Below, piece by piece: positions 1-10,436 of a DNA stretch of 64,000 nucleotides (position 1 is the stretch's first letter; each line of letters opens with the position of its first letter). The stretch spans positions 56,297,000-56,360,999 of the forward strand of contig OW121740.1 of the NCBI GenBank assembly GCA_933228675.1, in the 5' to 3' direction. The notes under the pieces are model-generated. The model saw only the letters and a program-made list of their open reading frames with translations, made no database searches and had not been told where the DNA came from. Position numbers and translations under genes: made by a program. Source of the stretch: Stomorhina lunata. Lineage: Eukaryota; Arthropoda; Insecta; Diptera; Rhiniidae.

Positions 1-725
1 AAACTATGGTATTTCTGCTACAAAAAATCCAATTTTGACCACTGTTTTTGAAAAATCTTATGATTTTTCTATAGAGAAGAGTCTAGATATTAAGAATCAA
101 TAACTGTAGATATACTATGTGTTATAAGAAAGGAATTGATGTGCTTTATATTCTAAAACGAAAAGTTATCAAATTTTTCATCAAACTCGAATATAGTTTT
201 ACAGCTTTAATCTTGATGTCGATTGAATTAAGAAACAGAAACTTGGGTTTAGTCTGCAGAGCAAAACAACTTAATCTCGTATATAGTTTAGGAAACTGGC
301 TTAGCTATGGACCGATATTTTGATGAACCTTGTTAAAATGGATTTTTTGCATATAACTCTTAAATTTGAACGTATTTCTGAAATTGTTTTGTACGATTTG
401 TCATGTACTCAATAAGACCTATTACACAAACTAGGTCGTTCCCGATAACAGGTAAGATGATACAATTTATTATAGAGAAGTTTTATATAAGTTACAATCA
501 GCATCTCTTTTATCAGCCATATTAACTTTCTAACGTTTGATCGAATTATTATTTTCTTATCTCAAATTATGCTACCATACTACTTTTGAGAATCCCAGTT
601 TGTGTTTGCCGATATGCTATAAACACAATCACGACTGCAGGCTATGGGCCACAACCTGTTAAAATTAGTGTACATGCATTCAAATAGGAATCATTTTATA
701 TAAATACATTTTGTATATAATATAA
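1..725. other. AT-rich sequence without recognisable features
   Basis: I see no coding region, RNA gene, inverted repeat or family shared with the rest of the window. The one short open frame (117-323) starts inside AT-rich DNA and shows no domain or motif. It reads as unique or anciently decayed intergenic or intronic DNA. Confidence 0.4.
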
Positions 726-1133
726 AACAAGTAAGAAAGCGCTATAGTCGGTCAAGCCCGACCATACGATATCCTTCACCTCTAAGGTCAAAGGTGTTAT
801 TTTTCCTGTATAAAGACAAATATTTGCTAAATTTTTCCATCATACAAACACTTTTTCAAAACTTATATATTTAACCTGTTTCCGTCATTTGGACTTATAT
901 GAGAGCTAGGATCAAATGTGGACCGATTATCTCGAAATTTGGCAAATTGATTACAGTTATTACAAAAATTATGTATTAAAAAAATATACTCAAAATTTTC
1001 ATTATCTCTAGATTTACGAGCCTTTTAGTGATTTTTTGTCTCATTTAGTGCGTTTTAAAAGTTTGTATGGGAGCTATGGTCAAATGTGGACCGATTTCAA
1101 CGAAATTTGGTACAGTGATTTTAATTTATGTAA

Positions 1134-2602
1134 AGCTACGGTCACATTTATTAAACATTTAATCGAAGACAACGAATATCAAATATTTGATCCTCGTAGT
1201 CTGACCACAAAATATTTTTGAGGTTCAAACAAGAAACATGTTGATTTGAACAAAACAAAATCATTTGCCAGCAAAAAAAAATTTTCCTAATGTGACCACG
1301 CAAGAGCAAATATTTTATTAAATTTTGATCAAATAATTATTTAATCTTACAAAATTTTTGTAACATCAAACAGGGGCAAATAACAGCTGTGCATTTGTAT
1401 TGTTTACTATTCAAACAGAAACAACAACATCAATTTTGAGAAACAACAACATCAAATTTGAGAAACAACAACTCAAATATGAGAAACAAATTGCCAGATA
1501 CACAATTTTGTTTTGAAAAAATTTGATCAAATATTTTTTGGGAAAATATTTAATCTTCAGTGTGACCATAAATAAAACCATGACTTAATAATACTGAAGG
1601 TTGTTCCATTCTCTCTTTTTGTCGCCATGATAACTTTCTGACGTTTGTTAGGATAGTGAAAGTTTGTGCTACCATATTTTTGCCGACAATCCCACTTCTC
1701 TAATATTGTATGATGACAAAATTTTTGTATAAAAAACTTATAAATATTTACTACAAATGTTCAATAAACAATCATACAATCATACAAATTTATTTCTTTA
1801 ATATTGAATGTCTTCATTATATGTTTAACTTCAAAATTATACATTTTTGATAATTATTCCCAATGTATTTCGTACCCCTTTTCTTAATGTGGCAACATTT
1901 TTCTTTCATTTGTTTTCAAATATCAAACTTCAAAAACCCAATATACTTCAAAATAATTTTGAAGAGAGAGAATGAAACTTCCTTGTTATTATCATGAAAT
2001 AATAATAACCATGACTTAATAATACTGAAGGTTGTTCCATTCTCTCTTTTTGTCGCCATGATAACTTTCTGACGTTTGTTAGGATAGTGAAAGTTTGTGC
2101 TACCATATTTTTGCCGACAATCCCACTTTTCTAATATTGTATGATGACAAAATTTTTGTATAAAAAACTTATAAATATTTACTACAAATGTTCAATAAAC
2201 AATCATACAATCATACAAATTTATTTCTTTAATATTGAATGTCTTCATTATATGTTTAACTTCAAAATTATACATTTTTGATAATTATTCCCAATGTATT
2301 TCGTACCCCTTTTCTTAATGTGGCAACATTTTTCTTTCATTTGTTTTCAAATATCAAACTTCAAAAACCCAATATACTTCAAAATAATTTTGAAGAGAGA
2401 GAATGAAACTTCCTTGTTATTATTATTTCATGAATAAAACCTGTTTTTTTGTTTAAACTTTGAACATATTTTTTCTGTATTTTATCAAATAAAAATCGTC
2501 AAATAAATGTGCAAGTGTGACCACAAATTTTTTATTATATTGTTTTGACAATATTTTACTCAAAATATTTGATTTAAATGTTTAATGAGTCTGACCGTAC
2601 CT
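1134..2602. mobile_element. TAA-flanked inverted-repeat element (PIF/Harbinger-like)
   Basis: The element is flanked by TAA at 1131-1133 and 2603-2605, and its removal restores the family A sequence. The left end begins AGCTACGGTCA and the right end, read inward, AGGTACGGTCA. Both continue with ATTAAACATTTAA, giving imperfect terminal inverted repeats of about 31 bp. A 3-bp TWA duplication is typical of PIF/Harbinger elements, so that superfamily is inferred; no transposase is present. A motif like GTGTGACCA recurs internally (about 1203, 1293, 1559, 2515), resembling subterminal repeats. About 0.86 kb of the length is a nested P-like MITE dimer. Confidence 0.65.
1579..2432. mobile_element. 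Tandem pair of P-element-like MITEs (copies 1 and 2)
   Basis: Two nearly identical units (about 1579-1996 and 2010-2432) lie head to tail, and the pair is flanked by a perfect 8-bp direct repeat AATAAAAC (1571-1578 and 2433-2440). Outer ends are CATGACTTAATAAT on the left and, read inward from the right, CATGAAATAATAATAACAAG. The 8-bp duplication, the CATGA start and the AT-rich inverted repeat match the known layout of P elements, whose 31-bp repeat begins CATGATGAAATAACATAAGG. No transposase frame is present, so this is a nonautonomous derivative. A third copy at 34.6 kb has the same ends. Confidence 0.7.
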
Positions 2603-2974
2603 TAAGCAGTATTTGTTTTAAATTTCATGAAAAAATATTGATATTTGTGGCCAATATATCAATTCCGGGAAGTGGGACCTATGGGAGGTACCAGAAATAA
2701 TGGACCGATTTTGACCAATTTCAGTAGCCATGGTCCCATTATCAAACAAATGATCTGTGCCAAATTTCATCAAATTATCTTTAGAATTGCGACCTGTAGT
2801 TTGATTACAAGGTTTACATGGGGGTCCAGCCAGCCAGACGGACGGACGGACGGACATCGCTAAATCGACTCAGAAAGTGATTCTAAGCCTATTGGTATAC
2901 TAAAAGGTGGGTCTAAGACAAATATTTCTATGCGTTACATACATCAGCACAAACTATGGTGGTGAAGGGTATAA

Positions 2975-4640
2975 ATATGTATATTCTTAAATTGTACCAA
3001 GTAAGTCGCTGTAGTACCACGGTATCGAACAGGTCTAAGATGTATCGAAAAAAGTACAATTTAACCATGTTTACCATCGCTACTAACTTAGACGATTGAG
3101 AGTAGAAGATTTTATATCATCGGAGAAATAATTTGACTTGTAATAAGCCGACCAAAGTATTTATCTCGTTTGTTTGAATGTCGAAGATATTCATGGAGAC
3201 CAGTATTACTCGAAATACTTATCACTGATTCGTATAGCCAACCGAAAGCTGAAAGTGGAAGAAATGTACGTAGAAACTACCATAAAATAACTTAAACGGT
3301 AGTGACAGAAGTTTATCAAAATTCTTTATGCTGTTTACAAGTAAGTTATAAGCTTATTTATGTATTAAGATATGTGAATATAAAGATCCGATCTAAGTCC
3401 AACATACACCATTTTGTCAATTAAAAGGCAATATTAAGGCCTTAAGATCGATTACTTCCCAGAAGTTCAAAAAAATTATGGAGTAGCACATAATAGATTG
3501 TTTCCTGCCAATGCCACCAAACATAGAAAATAACCTTCCAGGCATTCAATCTTGGCTTGGACCTTATATATAAAAATACTGGAATATTTTTTACCACACT
3601 TGGTATCACTTATCAATAATTACTATATCTGCTGTGACAAAAATTAAAAAGTCTTACAGCCTGTTCACAAAACTGTCATACGTTAGAAGGCAATCGAATA
3701 CTAGCCTAGCGATTAAGCTCTAAATTGAGTTCATTTTCTTTTTTCGTTTGGAAGCAAAAGCCATAGAAGAATATATAGAAGGTCGTCAGCTGATCCACTA
3801 AAATTTACTATTCTTCTAAATCACACGTACACGAAATGAAAGCTTTTTTGACAAAGAGAAAAGCTTTTTGTACTCAAAATTTTGTTTGAAAAATTACGCG
3901 TTATTTTGAATGAAACGCACTGTTCTAAATTGCACACATAAAATGTTATTTTTTTTTAAATATTTTAACATTATTTTGATGTCGAAACACTTTTTATTTT
4001 TTACAAACTGAAAATTTTTTATTTTGTTTTCTTTCGACATTCTTTTTTTTTTGTTTTTGCTTAATTTGTATTGAACAAGTAGGGCTGCAATTTTTGGTAT
4101 TAAAAAAAATAATGAAATTTTGAATAAAAAATTGTTTATAGATTTTAATTATCCTAAAATCAAGTAAAACTCATTCTATACCTTAAAATATGGATTTCTC
4201 AAGAAAATTTCTTAAAATTACGGAGAAAATCTTGAAGAAAATTTTCGTCCCATCATATCATACTTTTTTGTGCAACTGTTTGTATTCATTAAGAAAAGTA
4301 AAAGCTCTTTTTAGGCTTACCAATACACTATTACTGATCCGTACTATTGACAGGTCCCAGGTGTACTTTGACGTTTCGTTGACTTTCTAGGTATTTATTT
4401 ATTCTATGGCAAAAGCTTCGTAATGAATATCAAATATTAGTATTGCCATGAAATATTTTATTACTTTTCTGAAAGCTTTTCTTGTAAAACGTAAGACTTT
4501 TGTAAAATGATGTTAACCCTAAAATTAAATAAAATCAAAAATAAATAAAAACAAAAAATAAAAATATTTTACATTTTTTTTCAAAATTATATTAAACATT
4601 TTTTCAATTATGTTCTGTTTATGAGAAAGGCAAGTATTAA
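2975..4640. other. AT-rich stretch without recognisable features
   Basis: I find no gene, tandem array or family shared with the rest of the window. Homopolymer T and A runs are frequent around 3940-4060. Open frames such as 4190-4390 lack any motif and are treated as chance. Confidence 0.35.
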
Positions 4641-5455
4641 GTAAAAAAGTTCGGGTTTTAGGAACAAGTTCCCTGATTTCTATCCAAAGTAACTTAAAAT
4701 GATAGAACATTGTGACACTCCAGTGGCTCAATAGAGTTGCATACCGACGAACACATTCACCCTTTTCTACACTCGGTCGAGTAGCTCCCACAAAGACTCT
4801 ATTCTAAGACATGTATTGCGTAAGAAAATTTGAGTATTGGGAACGAGTTCCCTAATTTCATTAGGGCACATTCCAAAGTAAAAACGATAGAAAAGTGTGA
4901 CACTCCAGTGGTTCAATAGAGTTGGATACCATGCTGTCAACAATAAGCACTTTCACCTTCTCTTGCACTCTTACATAGACCCTATTCCGAAACATGTATT
5001 GCGTACCAGTGAAATACAACTCTCATGTATGGGCCGATTCTTCAAAGTTTATTTTGGAACCTTTTGACCGAGTACAGGAGAGAGCTCATCAGTACAGGAG
5101 AGAGCTCATCAGTAACATTAGGTTATCCAATTCTATTGTTCTATTGTTACTACTTTGGAATGTGCTCTAACGAAATCAGGAAACTCGTATTCGATACATG
5201 AATTTTCTTACGCAATACACGTCTATCTGTTAGAGCTCGTCCTTTCGTAGTCGATTGACCAGTAGACAGATGATACTCTACAGATAGACGGTACAATTCT
5301 TAAGTAGAATTTGCTTCCCTCAGAAGTTTTTCCAACCAGTTGCAATATAGGGAAGTTTAAATCAAACACTACCTATTCCCCCTCCCACAACCTTTTCCTA
5401 GTTTCAACACAATTCATTGTATTGTGATCATGTCCTAATCAAACAAAAAATAAAT
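4640..5455. pseudogene. Scrambled 3' fragments of a CR1/Jockey-like LINE
   Basis: Three scraps match the C-terminal part of the retrotransposon at 10.4, 30.9 and 54.0 kb. Two minus-strand pieces (about 4645-4795 and 4820-4985) cover the same segment twice: the region around the RELVPETRTF motif and the hydrophobic CVTLFYRYY segment. A plus-strand piece (about 5014-5450) starts at the YNSHVW motif and runs into an A-rich tail near 5440. The duplicated minus pieces face the plus piece head to head, so this is a rearranged cluster and not one insertion. Stops and short deletions are frequent. An 18-bp duplication (AGTACAGGAGAGAGCTCATC, about 5072-5111) lies inside the plus piece. It has no function of its own. 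Confidence 0.65.
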
Positions 5456-6740
5456 AATCGTTTTTTGTTTTCCAGGCGATTAAAATTTTTTAATTGCCTG
5501 ATTTGACATTTAGTTTCGTCTATATATTTCATTTATGAACCAAAATTTTAAAAGCTTTTTCTCGTTTCACTCAAAAAAAAAAATTCAAAAACCAAAAGTT
5601 TAATTTTTTCGTAAGTTGACGTACAATTTTAAAAAATTGTAGTTTCAAAAACAGGCTGTTAATTCCATAGTTTCCCTTTATTATAATTATTTTTTGAATC
5701 TAAACGCAAAACGAAATTTTGAATCGCTTCCAATTATTTATTAATAAATGCCACAACCACGTGTTCTTTAATTCTTACCAAGAACTTTGGAATATTGGCT
5801 TATTTTAATCTTCAAATCCCATATTAATAATTTACTAAAACCTTTCAAAAACCGAAAAAATAAAAATCAAGTTTTTAGCTCAAGAGTCTTTACCAAAAGC
5901 AAAAGACTTAAGATACAAACTTGATGTAAAACCGAAAATTAATCAGACAAACCGAATCAAGCCGTATTATCCAAAAACTATGTAAATAATTTGTGACAAA
6001 TCTGCAACTTTATGAGGCGTAACAAATTAATTGATTTTCATTTTCCACAAAAATAGTGAAACAATTTTAAAAATTTTCAAGAAATTTGTTATTTAAAGTT
6101 ATCGTATGTCGACTTTAGACTAAAAATGTGTCTGCTACATTTGCTGTGGACATTTTTAATCAATATCCATGTCATAAACAAACTTAAAGTCAAGTTAATT
6201 TTATTAGTTTATGAAACAAGTGATTTTTGATTTATCTTTTCTTAGTTAACGGCTGCAACAATCACCAGCGAACGAGCGAACGAATGAACGGACGAAAAGC
6301 ATAACAACATTTTAGTCTTTTAATTAGTTAATAATGTTAAGCTTTAATGGCTTAGTTTTATCTATTTAGGCCGTTTTTTAAAGTCCACTTATTTAGTTTG
6401 GAAAATATATTAATTATATGTATTAATTAAAGGGCTTAAGTGGCTAATTTTTCAACGCCTTGTATAAAAATTTTAAATTGAATTACTAAAAACTAACCGT
6501 AACATTTTTGTATAACTTCTCTTACTGGCGGTTAATGAGGTGTCTCACAAAGTTCTGGTTTTTCTACAAGTCTAGTCATAAAACTAGTCATAGCTCTATT
6601 TTTAGTCATAGTCTAATTATAGCGCTTTTATACAAGAAAGGAAATTGACTTTAGGTTCACCTTCTGAAAATTAACTTTCACATTTGTCCAAAAGATATTT
6701 TATGCATTTTTGGTATAGTTTAGAAGACCTAAGTATTAAC
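5456..6740. other. AT-rich stretch with one short palindrome
   Basis: No gene or dispersed family is recognised. A 28-nt imperfect palindrome running from CAGGCGATTAAAA to TTTAATTGCCTG lies at about 5474-5501. A short GAACG/GAATG run lies at about 6269-6297. The rest is featureless. Confidence 0.35.
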
Positions 6741-6741
6741 A

Positions 6742-7532
6742 AAACAAGTAAGAAATTGCTATAGTCGGTCAAGCCCGTCCATACTATACCCTTCACCATT
6801 AAGGTCAAATGTTTTATTTTACCTGTATAAAGACAAATATTTGCTAAATTTTGCATCATACAAACAATTTCTCAAAACTTATACATTTAAACAGTCATTT
6901 GGACTTATATGAGAGCTAGGGTCAAATGTGGACCGATTATCGAAATTTGGCAAATTGAATACAGTTGTTACAAAAATTATGTATGCAAAAAATAAACTCA
7001 AAATTTTCATTATCTTTAGATTTACGAGCGTTTTAGTGATCTTTTGTCTCATTTAGTGCGTTTTTACAGAAGAGTTCGTATGGGAGCTATAGTCAAATGT
7101 GAACCGATTTCAACGAAATTCGGTACAGTGACTTTAGTTTATATAAGCAGTATTTTTTTAAATTTCATGAAAAAATATTAATATTTGTGGCCAATATGTC
7201 AATTCCGGGAAGTGGGACCTATGGAGGTACCATAAATAATGGACCGATTTTGACCAATTTCAATAGCCATGGTCCCATTATCAAACAAATGATCTGTGCC
7301 AAATTTTATCAAATTATCTGTAGAATTGCGACCTGTAGTTTGATTACAAGGTTTACATGGGGGTCCAGCCAGTCAGACGGACGGACGGACGGACATCGCT
7401 AAATCGACTCAGAAAGTGATTCTAAGCCTATTGGTGTACTAAAAGGTGGGTCTAAGAAAAAATATTTCCATGCGTTACATACATCAGCACAAACTTATAA
7501 TACCCTTTCCACCTATGGTGGTGAAGGGTATA
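6742..7532 (-). mobile_element. DINE-1/mini-me-like element, family A, copy A2 (near complete)
   Basis: This is the most compact uninterrupted family A copy. Read on the minus strand, it opens with the hairpin ATACCCTTCACCACC / GGTGGAAAGGGTAT at 7498-7532. The (GTCC)n run follows (7377-7394 on the plus strand, as ACGG repeats), then about 0.55 kb of conserved sequence, the GTCGG/CCGAC hairpin and the terminus CTTACTTGTTTT at 6742. The 71-codon open frame at 7187-7402 also exists in copies A1, A4 and A7. Its translation ends in a run coded by the tetranucleotide repeat, so I treat it as non-coding. Confidence 0.75.
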
Positions 7533-7799
7533 GATAGAACCAAATAAGTTCTACCAAATAAATACAGGAAATCAGTTGGTGAAGAATGTCTTTCACGGCT
7601 TTAGAATGCTTCTTTCGAAACTTTAAGAACATGATTAGTCTAACGGAAATGGTACTATCTTCTCATGTCCAGAACTCAGGAGTTTATAATTTCTCAACAT
7701 TTTTACCAACCATGATTAAGGACAAAGCAATATTTGGTTTATAAAGGGTTTTTCAATAAGAGCGCTACAAAGTTTTTTCTTTTTTTTTAAATAAAACAA

Positions 7800-9725
7800 A
7801 ACCAGTGGATATCAATGAAATTCCATTTGGAAATGAGATATTTCTAATTGAAATTGAGAATTTTCATTTGAATTTGAGAAAATTACAATTGAGATTGAAA
7901 AATTTCCATTTGTTATTGAGAAATTTTTATTTGAAACTAGCTTATTTTACCCGGCGTTGCCCGGGTTGGCAGTTAAAGTTTTTAACTTATTACTGTGTTA
8001 ACACTTTCTTTAAAAATTAACAATTATGAAATATTTTTATTAATTTTTTAAATTGAATCCTTTTTAAGTGTATTTGGTAAATATGATAAATTTTTCTTAA
8101 TGTATAATCCTAACTTTGACTAAAAACAACATTTAGAAAGAAAGCCGTTCTCAAGATATACAATTTTAAAGAAAAGGGAAATTTTATCCCCATTTTCCAA
8201 TTCCAAGGTCACTTTGGTCCATTTTCAAAAAAATTCAAAAAGCAAAAAACTATCCTATAGTATGAAAATAACCACATTTAAAACTTTAATTAATTAGGTT
8301 AAATTATTTTCATCTTATCATCCATATTTCTCATTTTTAATATTTGACTTTATGGGAAAGGTCATGCCCACTTGAGATAAAAAAAAATCTGGCCTATTTT
8401 ACCCACCAGTCACACCTTAACATACTATCTAAATTTCAGAAAAATCTTGCTTCATTATCTGCTAAATTTGTCAATTTTAATATATGAGTTATATGGGAGG
8501 GGTCACGCCTACTTGAGATTTCTGAAAAAGCACTTGCCTATTTTAACCAAAGGTCACACCTTACCATACTGTCCAAATTTCATAAAAATCGGGCCGCTTG
8601 GTCATTCATATTTGTTATTTTAGTATATGAGTTATATGGGAGGGGTCACGCCCACTTGAGATTTCAAAAAACAAACCTAGCCTATTTGAACCATCGATCG
8701 TAAGGTATGATACTGTCAAAAATTCAGAAAAATCGTGCCGCTTGGTCATTTATATTTTCATTTTTAGTATATGAGTTATGTGGGAGGGGTCACGCCCACT
8801 TGAGATTTCAGAAAACACTCTAGGAGTATGGTCACACCATACTCCACTGTCTAAATTTCAGAAAAATCGGTCGGTTTGTTCATCCATATTTGTATATTTT
8901 AAAATCTGACTTATATAGGAGGGGTCACGCCCACTTGAGATTTTAAAACTAAAATCAGGCCTACTTTATCCATCGGTCACAAATTAACATACTGTCAAAA
9001 TTTCAGAAAAATCAAGTCTCTCGGTCGCCTATATTTGTCATTTTTAATATATAAGTTATATGTCAGGGGTCACGCCCGCTTGAGATTTCAAAAAAAATAG
9101 CCTATAGTCACCACCGGCCACACCATACTACACTGTCAAAATTTCAGAAAAATCGGTCTGCTAGTTTCGGAGATCCTTCCCAACAAACAACATACAAACA
9201 GACAAACAGACGCGGACTTTTTTTTATAGATATAGATTGAGAATTTGTAATTGAGAAAATTTGGAATAGAAATGAGAAATTTTCATTTAAAATTGAGTTT
9301 TTCATTTGAAAATGAGAAAAGTAAAATTGAAAATGAGAAATTTTCATTTGTAATTGAGAAATATTCATTTGAAATTTAGAAAAACTCTATGTAAAATTCT
9401 CAATTACAAATGGAAATTTCTCATTTTCAATTATATTTTTCTCATTTTTAAATGAAAAACTTAATTTGAAATGAAAAATTCTCATTTACAAATGGAAAAT
9501 TCCCATCTTCAATTTAAAATTTCCCATTTTCAAATTAAATTTCTCAACTTCAATTGAAATTTCCTCAAAAACAAATGAAAATTCTGAATATCAATTGGAA
9601 CTTTCACATTTTCAAATAAAAATTCTCAATTTCAAATGGAATTTTCTCATTTTCAAATGCCAATTCTCAATTTCAAATGGAAATTTCTCAATTCAATGTG
9701 GAAATTTCTCATTTACAATTGAAAA
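7800..9725. repeat. Foldback array of about 20-nt ATTTG/GAGAA units, split by an insertion
   Basis: From 7800 to 7940 and from 9235 to about 9385, degenerate copies of TTCATTTGAAATTGAGAAA follow each other in direct orientation. From about 9390 to 9725 the same unit runs in the opposite orientation (TTTCTCAATTTCAAATGGAA). The two sets can pair as a long imperfect hairpin. The 1.29 kb between 7941 and 9234 is a later insertion. The array lies wholly inside mariner copy M0. Confidence 0.7.
7941..9234. mobile_element. Unclassified insertion with six ~142-bp internal repeats
   Basis: The insertion starts near the hairpin-forming ACCCGGCGTTGCCCGGGT and ends after AGACAAACAGACGCGG and a T-run with TATAGATATAG. 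The motif GGGGTCACGCC or a close variant recurs at about 8360, 8498, 8642, 8786, 8921 and 9066, a spacing of 135-145 bp. Each unit also holds an AATTTCAGAAAAATC motif. There is no open frame of note. The GC-rich hairpin start and T-rich end recall nonautonomous retroposon-like repeats of other invertebrates, but I cannot name the family. Confidence 0.55.
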
Positions 9726-9744
9726 TGGTGTAGACCACTTCTTG

Positions 9745-10147
9745 AGATAACACGTTCCCCAAACATGGTTTTTATTAAATTGATTGTGACATTCGCTGTG
9801 TGACTTGTGGCGCTGTCCTGATGAAACCACATGTCCTCAAAGTGTACATCATCCAATTGGGGCCAGAAGTATTCGGTTATCATTGAACATTGATCATCAT
9901 GGAAGAAGTACGGACCAATGATGCCGCCGGCCCCTAAACAGCACCAAACCGTAATTTTTTCGGAATGCAATGATGACTCATGGATTACGTGTGGATTTCT
10001 GCCTGAGCAATAACGCATATTATATTTATTAATGAAACCATTCAGCCAGAAATGAGCCTCATCGCTGAACATTGAGGCCACTGACTCCAAATTTCGGTAG
10101 TAAATTTTAATAATTTCGACTCGTTGTTGGCTCCTATATCTTTTCAT
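9745..10147 (-). pseudogene. Truncated DD41D mariner transposase (M0)
   Basis: The frame begins with MKRYRSQQRVEIIKIYY (ATG at 10147), matching the N-terminus of the mariner transposases at 17.4 and 20.3 kb. It then jumps to FSDEAHF, so roughly 110 residues that should carry most of the helix-turn-helix DNA-binding region are deleted. The first and second catalytic aspartates remain (FSDEAHF and WFHQDSA). The frame ends shortly after the VISRSG segment, before the third aspartate, where foldback DNA begins. Transposases of this type cut and rejoin DNA at TA sites in the nucleus; this copy cannot be active. Divergence from M1 and M2 is high, so it represents an older or separate lineage. Confidence 0.75.
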
Positions 10148-10255
10148 CATTAAATAGCAAACCTTACTAAAGAGAAATGCCAAAGGAGCAGCAAGAAATA
10201 TGACTTCGTCTGCTGTCCCTGTACTTTTGTAGCGTCCCTGTTAAAAAACCCGATA

Positions 10256-10436
10256 CACAGAAAAAAATTATCTGTGCAGAAATTTAAGAAATTATATGCA
10301 ATTATCTTTAGATTTAAAAGTATTTTTATGTTTTTCTGAGTATTTAAAAGACTTTTGAAAATGCGTCATGTATGGGTCATATGGTCAAATCTGGGCCGAT
10401 TGCTACAAAATAAGGTTCACAGATTTAGGTAAATAT
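10256..10436. repeat. Diverged DINE-like fragment
   Basis: The segment around 10360-10425 (ATGGTCAAATCTGGGCCGAT followed by a TACAAAATAAGGTTCACAG-like stretch) is a degraded version of the family A core. No termini are recognisable. It lies between mariner M0 and the 3' end of LINE L1. Confidence 0.45.

Larger units (their letters stand above)
727..2973 (-). mobile_element. DINE-1/mini-me-like element, family A, copy A1, split by a nested insertion
   Basis: The left edge is the reverse complement of CTTACTTGTTTT followed by a GTCGG/CCGAC hairpin, which is the 3' end of family A. The right part carries an ACGG-type tetranucleotide run near 2838-2855 and ends in GTGAAGGGTATA near 2972. The element's halves (727-1133 and 2603-2973) match uninterrupted family A copies at 6.7, 26.6 and 44.7 kb. 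The 1.47 kb between them is a separate element. The left arm of the 5' hairpin seen in other copies is missing here. mini-me/DINE-1 elements are known nonautonomous Helentron-type elements with a (GTCY)n core; assignment to that group is inferred from structure. There is no coding capacity. Confidence 0.7.
7744..10253 (-). mobile_element. DD41D mariner (copy M0) with a foldback interior and a nested insertion
   Basis: The left end (7744, AAGGGTTTTTCAATAAGAGC) and the right end read inward (TCGGGTTTTTTAACAGGGAC, ending 10253) form inverted repeats that both continue GCTACAAA. Each is flanked by TA (7742-7743, 10254-10255), the target duplication of Tc1/mariner elements. The right part encodes a broken DD41D-type transposase on the minus strand. 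The left two-thirds is an array of short inverted and direct repeats (7800-7940, 9235-9725) cut by another element at 7941-9234. The layout suggests that the 3' half of the transposase was replaced by foldback sequence. Confidence 0.65.

Noticed and set aside
7187..7402. Conserved 71-codon frame shared among family A elements
   Set aside because: It runs into the (ACGG)n tract, differs in length between copies and has no coding signature; the conservation is that of the element's DNA.
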